Source: Patescibacteria group bacterium
GTDB lineage: Bacteria; Patescibacteriota; Minisyncoccia; UBA6257; GWB1-50-10
DNA length: 40,965 bases
Direction of reading: 5' to 3'
NCBI GenBank assembly: GCA_030017555.1
Contig: JASEIC010000005.1
Span: 1-40,965 of the forward strand
Shown: positions 36,553 to 40,965 of the stretch, in pieces
Numbering within the stretch: the first letter of the stretch is position 1
Layout of the letters: the number at the start of each line of letters is the position of its first letter
Made by a program: the position numbers and the translations under genes
The notes under the pieces: model-generated
The model's database searches: none
What the model saw: the letters and a program-made list of their open reading frames with translations, nothing else
Told to the model about the DNA's origin: nothing

Positions 36553-38046
36553 ATGACAATTCTTATTAAAAACGGATTAATCTATTCCGGCCTTGATGAA
36601 CCGCCAGTTAAAAAGGATATTCTTATTCAAGGCAAAAAAATTACTCATCTCGGTGATTTTTCTAAGAAAAAAGCCGATCGTATTATTGATGCCTCTCAAA
36701 AAACAGTAACACCCGGGTTTATTGATATTAATACTAGCTCTGATCATTTTCTTTCAATTTTTACCGAACCTTATCAAGAAGATTTTGTAAAACAAGGGGT
36801 AACAACGATTATCGGCGGCAACTGCGGTATTTCTCTTGCTCCAATAATAAGAGGGTCGTTGTATTTTATTGATAAATGGACAGAAACGTCGGTGGTAAAT
36901 ATAAATTGGCAATCGCTTGGAGAATTTCTAGGTTTTTTTGAAAAAAGAAAATTAGGTTTGAATTTTGGAACTTTAGTCGGTCATTCAACTATCCGCAGAA
37001 TTATCACTCAAGGCAAATTTCGAGATTTGACCGATCATGAAATAGAATTATTTAAAAAGATTCTTAAAAATTCATTTGATCAAGGCGCTTTAGGATTATC
37101 TTCCGGTTTAAGTTTTGCGCATAGCAAAAAAGTCCCTTTTTATGAAATTGAAGTTCTTGCAAAAATAGCCGCCGAATCAGGAAGAATCTACGCAACTCAT
37201 CTTAGAGATTATGAGAATAAACTTCTCGAATCCATCGAAGAAACGCTCAATCTTTCAAGAAAAACAAAAGCCAATATTGAAATAAGTCATTTTCAACCAA
37301 TTAAAAACTTTTCGCAATTATACGAAAAAGCTATCGAAATAATTAATAAGGAATCGGCTAATAATTATATAAATTTTGATGTCTATCCATTTGAAAGTTC
37401 AAGTAAGGACCTTTATGCTTTACTGCCGAAATGGTTACAAAACGGAAGTCTGGATGATATGTTTAAAATTGTTATTTCGCCCTGGTTAAACAATATTTTA
37501 TTGGAACATTTTATTCAGTTTATCGAAAAAGATATTGTTATTGAGCATATTGTTGATTCAAGGTTTAAATTTCTTGAAGGCAAAACAATTAATGAATTTG
37601 CAGAAAACCAGCAATTAAAAATTAGTGAAGCAATTCTTAAGCTGATGAAACTTACTCATTTAAGGGCGACAATTTCATTAAAAGACGTTGATTGCTCAAT
37701 ACTTGAAAAACTAATTGCTAAAAGCGGATCAATCATTGCATCAAATGCTAGAGCTTTAGGACCGAAAGATTTAAAATTCAAACGACACAACTGGACTTTT
37801 CCAACTTTCATAAAACTTATTTTGGACAAAAAAATAATTTCGTTTGAAAAAGCCATTGTGAAAATTACTTCCTTGCCCGCAAAAAAATTAAATATTTCGA
37901 AAAGAGGGGTTATTAAGGAAGGTTATTACGCCGATATTAACATCTTAAATAATGAAGTTCCTGAAACTGTTTTAATTAACGGTCAAATAGTTTTTGACCA
38001 TGGCGAATTAAAGAAAAAACTACCGGGTACTGTAATCAGGGGGTAA
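36553..38046 (+). CDS. D-aminoacylase-like amidohydrolase, catalytic residues partly lost
   Basis: A 497-aa amidohydrolase of the N-acyl-D-amino-acid deacylase group. The fold signature is clear: beta-sandwich start TILIKNGLIYSG, PGFIDIN at 54-60, GGNCGIS (Cys91), a GLSSGLSF loop, ATHLRD (His216), ISHFQP (His246) and a C-terminal YADINIL strand. Cys91, His216 and His246 match the tight zinc site of Alcaligenes D-aminoacylase (Cys96, His220, His250). The HxH motif reads Asn60-Thr-Ser62, and the catalytic Asp (SDG, Asp366) is Asn398. So it is either inactive or has changed chemistry. It occupies the place between mraY and ftsW where murD is usual. A start-abutting hairpin precedes it. Confidence 0.85.
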   Translation: MTILIKNGLIYSGLDEPPVKKDILIQGKKITHLGDFSKKKADRIIDASQKTVTPGFIDINTSSDHFLSIFTEPYQEDFVKQGVTTIIGGNCGISLAPIIRGSLYFIDKWTETSVVNINWQSLGEFLGFFEKRKLGLNFGTLVGHSTIRRIITQGKFRDLTDHEIELFKKILKNSFDQGALGLSSGLSFAHSKKVPFYEIEVLAKIAAESGRIYATHLRDYENKLLESIEETLNLSRKTKANIEISHFQPIKNFSQLYEKAIEIINKESANNYINFDVYPFESSSKDLYALLPKWLQNGSLDDMFKIVISPWLNNILLEHFIQFIEKDIVIEHIVDSRFKFLEGKTINEFAENQQLKISEAILKLMKLTHLRATISLKDVDCSILEKLIAKSGSIIASNARALGPKDLKFKRHNWTFPTFIKLILDKKIISFEKAIVKITSLPAKKLNISKRGVIKEGYYADINILNNEVPETVLINGQIVFDHGELKKKLPGTVIRG

Positions 38047-38066
38047 AAATTAAATTCTTTTGTAAC

Positions 38067-39176
38067 ATGAAACGCTTTTCGACAAAACATTCATCGCCCG
38101 ATTATCTATTTATTACCCTTCTTGTTATTTTAGTTATTTTTGGATTAGTCATGCTCGCCAGCGCTTCTTCAGATCTGGCAAAAACGAAATTTGGTGATAG
38201 TTACTACTACTTGAAACATCAGCTTCTCTACGGTTTCGTCGCGGGATTAGTTGGTTTTTTAATTGGGTCTTTTATTTATTACCAGCATTGGCAAAAGTTG
38301 GCATTGCCAATTTTAATATTAAGCCTGCTATTATTAATCTTAGTATTCAGTCCACTTGGATTTCATATCAGGGGGGGAGATCGCTGGCTTAACGTTAGCG
38401 GCTTTACTTTTCAACCAAGCGAGCTACTTAAACTTACTTTTTTTATTTATTTAGCGAGTTGGATCAGTAAAAACGGCTCGCGCAGTAAAAGTTTTTCTCA
38501 AGGATTTTTACCATTTCTTGTTCTTGTCGGAGGAGTGGTAATACTTCTCCTTTTACAGCCATCAACTAGTACTGCGATTCTAATTTTTGCCGCTTCTATT
38601 CTTATGTATTTTACTGCCGGCGCTAAAATCAGATTTTTAGCTATCGCCGCCTTAATCGCTGCTTTAGGATTTACTCTAACTGTTTATTTTTCTCCTTCTA
38701 ATTATCGATTAAAAAGAATCTTAACTTTTATAAATCCCTCCGTTGATCAACTCGGTAGATCATATCATATAAACCAAGCGCTTACCGCAATCGGATCAGG
38801 CGGATTAACTGGCGTTGGTTTTGGTCAGTCAACCACGAAACTGAAGTTTTTACCAGAACCTATCGGCGATTCAATTTTCGCGGTAATTGGCGAAGAATTC
38901 GGTTTTATTGGATCAGTATCTCTTATTGTCATCTTTTTGCTTTTTATCTGGCGAGGCATCATAATCGCAAAATCAGTAGCCGATCCTTTCGGTCGAATGC
39001 TTATAACTGGTTTTATTTCCTTAATCGGGCTTCAAGCTTTCGTAAACATTGGCGCGATTTCTGGCCTTATTCCTTTAACTGGCGTACCGCTCCCGTTTGT
39101 AAGTTATGGCGGTACAGCTCTTGCCGCATTTTTAACTATGAGCGGTATTATTGTTAATATCTCAAAATACAGATAA
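38067..39176 (+). CDS. ftsW: Lipid II polymerase / cell division protein FtsW
   Basis: A 369-aa SEDS glycosyltransferase with about ten membrane helices. Motifs: GGDRWLNVSGFTFQPSELLK (about 106-125), the long extracytoplasmic loop with SYHINQALTAIGSGGLTGVG and FLPEPIGDSIFAVIGEE (the family Asp lies in this GDSIF segment), and GLIPLTGVPLPFVSYGG near the end. FtsW and RodA are hard to tell apart by sequence; position in the dcw-type cluster, directly before murG, favours FtsW. No Shine-Dalgarno site. Confidence 0.93.
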   Translation: MKRFSTKHSSPDYLFITLLVILVIFGLVMLASASSDLAKTKFGDSYYYLKHQLLYGFVAGLVGFLIGSFIYYQHWQKLALPILILSLLLLILVFSPLGFHIRGGDRWLNVSGFTFQPSELLKLTFFIYLASWISKNGSRSKSFSQGFLPFLVLVGGVVILLLLQPSTSTAILIFAASILMYFTAGAKIRFLAIAALIAALGFTLTVYFSPSNYRLKRILTFINPSVDQLGRSYHINQALTAIGSGGLTGVGFGQSTTKLKFLPEPIGDSIFAVIGEEFGFIGSVSLIVIFLLFIWRGIIIAKSVADPFGRMLITGFISLIGLQAFVNIGAISGLIPLTGVPLPFVSYGGTALAAFLTMSGIIVNISKYR

Positions 39177-39210
39177 TTGAAAATTGATTTAGAATAATAA
39201 AGGTAACGAT

Positions 39211-40341
39211 ATGAATAAAAGAATCTTATTAACCGGCGGCGGCAGCGGGGGACATATTTATCCGCTTATTGCCGTAGCAGAAGAACTCAAAAAATTAGCG
39301 CCGGAGGGCACTGAATTTTATTATCTTGGACCAAAAAGCCCCTTTTTTGAGGAATTTAAAAAAAGAAATATTATTACAAGCTCAATCATTGGAAGTAAAT
39401 TACGGCGCTATTGTGATTTGGCTAATATTATTGATATTCCGAAATTTTTTATAAGCCTTATTCAGGCATTAATAAAAATATATTTTATTATGCCAGATGT
39501 GGTTTTCTCAAAAGGCGGTACCGGTTCATTGCCAATTGTTATTACTGCCCGTTTTTATTCAGTTCCGGTTATAATCCATGAATCAGATTCAGCGCCAAGT
39601 TTAACTAACCGCTTATCAGCTCATTTTGCCAAAAGAATTGGTGTCAGCTTTAAAAAAACTCTACGCTTTTTCCCCAAAAACAAAACTGCGCTCGTTGGGA
39701 ATCCTTTGAGAAATGAATTTTTTTATGACTGGAAAGAACAAAGCAAAACAAAAATACTTTTCGGTTTTGACCCCAAAGAACCCTTTGTTCTTATTCTTAC
39801 CGGCTCGCAAGGTTCAACACGCATTAATGCTTTTATTTTCGATCATCTTGAAGAATTGCTTAAAACCGCACAAATTCTTCATCAGGTTGGCGCTACAAAC
39901 TTAAAAGAAGCCGAAGCAATTAGTAATTTAATATTTAAAGAAATTGGCGATAATTTAAAAAATCGCTATCGCCTTATTGGCTATATGAACCCTGAAGAAA
40001 TGAAAAATGCGTTAAGCGCCGCTGATATTGTGATTTCCCGGGCAGGCGCCGGCGCAATTTATGAAATTGCGGTATCTGGTAAACCCGTTATTTTAATTCC
40101 ACTTAGCGAATCAGCCAATAACCACCAGCGCGAAAATGCTTATGAATATTCTGAAACCGGAGCGGGAATAGTTATTGAAGAAAGCAATTTAGGCATAAAT
40201 ATGCTTTTAACCGAGATTAAAAATATTTTAAAAAACGAAGAGCAAAAAACCAGAGCAAAAAACGGCTCAAGAGAATTTTTCAAACCCGATGCCGCGAAAC
40301 TTCTTGCTCAAGAAATTTTAATTTTAGCAAAAAATAATTGA
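39211..40341 (+). CDS. murG: Lipid II synthase MurG
   Basis: A 376-aa GT28 transferase adding GlcNAc to lipid I on the cytoplasmic membrane face. The N-terminal GGGSGGHIYPLIAVAEEL motif, SKGGTGSLPIVI (about 105-116), HESDSAP, LILTGSQGSTRIN and the donor site SRAGAGAIYEIAVSGKPVIL with NNHQRENA are all present. The start has an AAAGG Shine-Dalgarno site eight bases upstream, one of few in this operon. It is the last gene of the run. Confidence 0.95.
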   Translation: MNKRILLTGGGSGGHIYPLIAVAEELKKLAPEGTEFYYLGPKSPFFEEFKKRNIITSSIIGSKLRRYCDLANIIDIPKFFISLIQALIKIYFIMPDVVFSKGGTGSLPIVITARFYSVPVIIHESDSAPSLTNRLSAHFAKRIGVSFKKTLRFFPKNKTALVGNPLRNEFFYDWKEQSKTKILFGFDPKEPFVLILTGSQGSTRINAFIFDHLEELLKTAQILHQVGATNLKEAEAISNLIFKEIGDNLKNRYRLIGYMNPEEMKNALSAADIVISRAGAGAIYEIAVSGKPVILIPLSESANNHQRENAYEYSETGAGIVIEESNLGINMLLTEIKNILKNEEQKTRAKNGSREFFKPDAAKLLAQEILILAKNN

Positions 40342-40393
40342 GAATTTTAACCCAACGGAGGCGATAAGAATAATTATTCAGATTTAATAGGTG

Positions 40394-40423
40394 GAATAAA
40401 AAACCGTCGTATTTCTACGACGG
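40394..40423 (-). terminator. Terminator of the small minus-strand membrane-protein gene
   Basis: CCGTCGTA (40404-40411) pairs with TACGACGG (40416-40423). On the minus strand the loop is GAAA and a T run follows (complement of 40398-40403). It lies 26 bp beyond the end of the ORF at 40450-40595. It might also stop plus-strand transcription from murG, though the T tract is poor on that side. Confidence 0.8.
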
Positions 40424-40449
40424 GAATAATTAACTAATTTGTTCAATTT

Positions 40450-40595
40450 TTAGAGTTCGGAGTAACGACCCAATAAAATAAGCCCATACACCCCCATAAT
40501 AAATCCAATTACTAAATGCAAAATGATGTAATTAGTAAAACAAGCGCTCTTTTTTGCATTCTTTTTACTTTTTCATCGTGTGTCTTGTACTGCAT
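40450..40595 (-). pseudogene. Small single-span membrane protein with an apparent 1-nt frameshift
   Basis: From the ATG at 40595-40593 the frame reads MQYKTHDEKVKRMQ, then RALVLLITSFCI, and hits TAG at 40514-40512. Adding one T to the ATTTAG there restores a frame that continues LVIGFIMGVYGLILLGRYSEL to a stop at 40452-40450. That gives a 48-aa protein with one uninterrupted membrane helix. Both halves are hydrophobic across the break, so an intact ancestral gene is likely. It has a strong Shine-Dalgarno AAAGGAG (complement of 40603-40609), a near-consensus promoter and a terminator. It is either a recent mutation, a sequencing error in a T run, or programmed slippage. The 432-bp gap after murG otherwise holds only these signals. 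Confidence 0.65.
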
Positions 40596-40661
40596 ATAAA
40601 ATCTCCTTTCAGAAGATATTAAATTGTTATTAAAATTAAATTATTATTTAATGCTATGCTA

Positions 40662-40690
40662 AGTATAGCATACTATATTATAAATGTCAA
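40662..40690 (-). promoter_or_regulatory. Near-consensus promoter with operator-like palindrome, minus strand
   Basis: Minus strand: TTGACA (40690-40685), exactly 17 bp, TATACT (40667-40662) with TGC in front, the best promoter in the window. A perfect palindrome TATGCTA-AGTA-TAGCATA (40655-40672) is centred on the -10, suggesting control by a dimeric repressor. Confidence 0.8.
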
Positions 40691-40725
40691 TAGCTGAAAA
40701 TCCTGATAAATAAGGGTTTATTTAA

Positions 40726-40965
<240 letters not shown>

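Overview
The window is an AT-rich bacterial chromosome segment with densely packed, compact genes. It best fits a Candidate Phyla Radiation (Patescibacteria, Parcubacteria-like) genome. The reasons are a short gamma-only DnaX, a PilB without its usual N-terminal domain, a compact type IV pilus operon, stand-alone ATP-cone and zinc-ribbon proteins, fermentative ferredoxin-linked metabolism, many very small proteins, and a scarcity of Shine-Dalgarno sequences. TGA is an ordinary stop (it ends the acyl-CoA synthetase and korB genes), so the recoded Absconditabacteria/Gracilibacteria lineages are excluded. The phylum call is inference; no rRNA gene is present.

Layout. 1-1.1 kb: two unknown proteins with good Shine-Dalgarno sites and a possible tiny basic protein on the other strand. 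1.2-5.0 kb: an Fe-S assembly operon (cysteine desulfurase, IscU-type scaffold with a decayed BFD-like tail, separate Nfu domain, one-cluster ferredoxin, FAD/NAD(P) oxidoreductase). 5.1-6.4 kb: a Cys-rich membrane-anchored protein. 6.55-6.66 kb: a hairpin-rich REP/IS200-IS605-like element. 6.7-14.3 kb: a fermentation module. On the minus strand, a 2-oxoacid:ferredoxin oxidoreductase (korAB) feeds an ADP-forming acyl-CoA synthetase. On the plus strand, diverging from korA, lies a minimal two-subunit NiFe hydrogenase. Converging on it are its maturation peptidase and a protein with a HypC-like C-terminal domain. These two sit at the end of an operon that begins with obgE and a DMT-type permease. 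Together the genes could turn 2-oxoacids into acyl-CoA plus reduced ferredoxin, acyl-CoA into ATP, and excess electrons into H2.

16.3-21.4 kb: typA, then a loosely packed stretch of small genes (36-aa zinc ribbon, ATP-cone protein, 40-aa amphipathic peptide with its own promoter and terminator, ArsR-like regulator, GerMN-domain protein), a remnant ORF, several short dispersed repeats and tRNA-Gln. 21.4-27.1 kb: type IV pilus operon (pilB, pilC, four minor pilin-like genes, one of them fused to a beta-propeller, and a major pilin). 27.1-32.9 kb: dnaX, an L,D-transpeptidase, a PEBP-family protein, a DUF4258-like protein, mpg, ychF, a small hypothetical and a compositionally distinct galT. 33.1-40.3 kb: scpA-scpB, a D,D-carboxypeptidase, and a dcw-type cluster in which a D-aminoacylase-like gene sits between mraY and ftsW, where murD is usual; murG follows. 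The right end holds an apparently frameshifted small membrane protein and the first 64 codons of gltX.

Expression signals follow a pattern. Many promoters are extended -10 elements placed so close to the start codon that the mRNA should be leaderless or nearly so (pilB, gltX, korA, hydrogenase small subunit, dnaX, nifS). A smaller set of genes has a longer leader and a clear Shine-Dalgarno site. All start points are read from sequence only.
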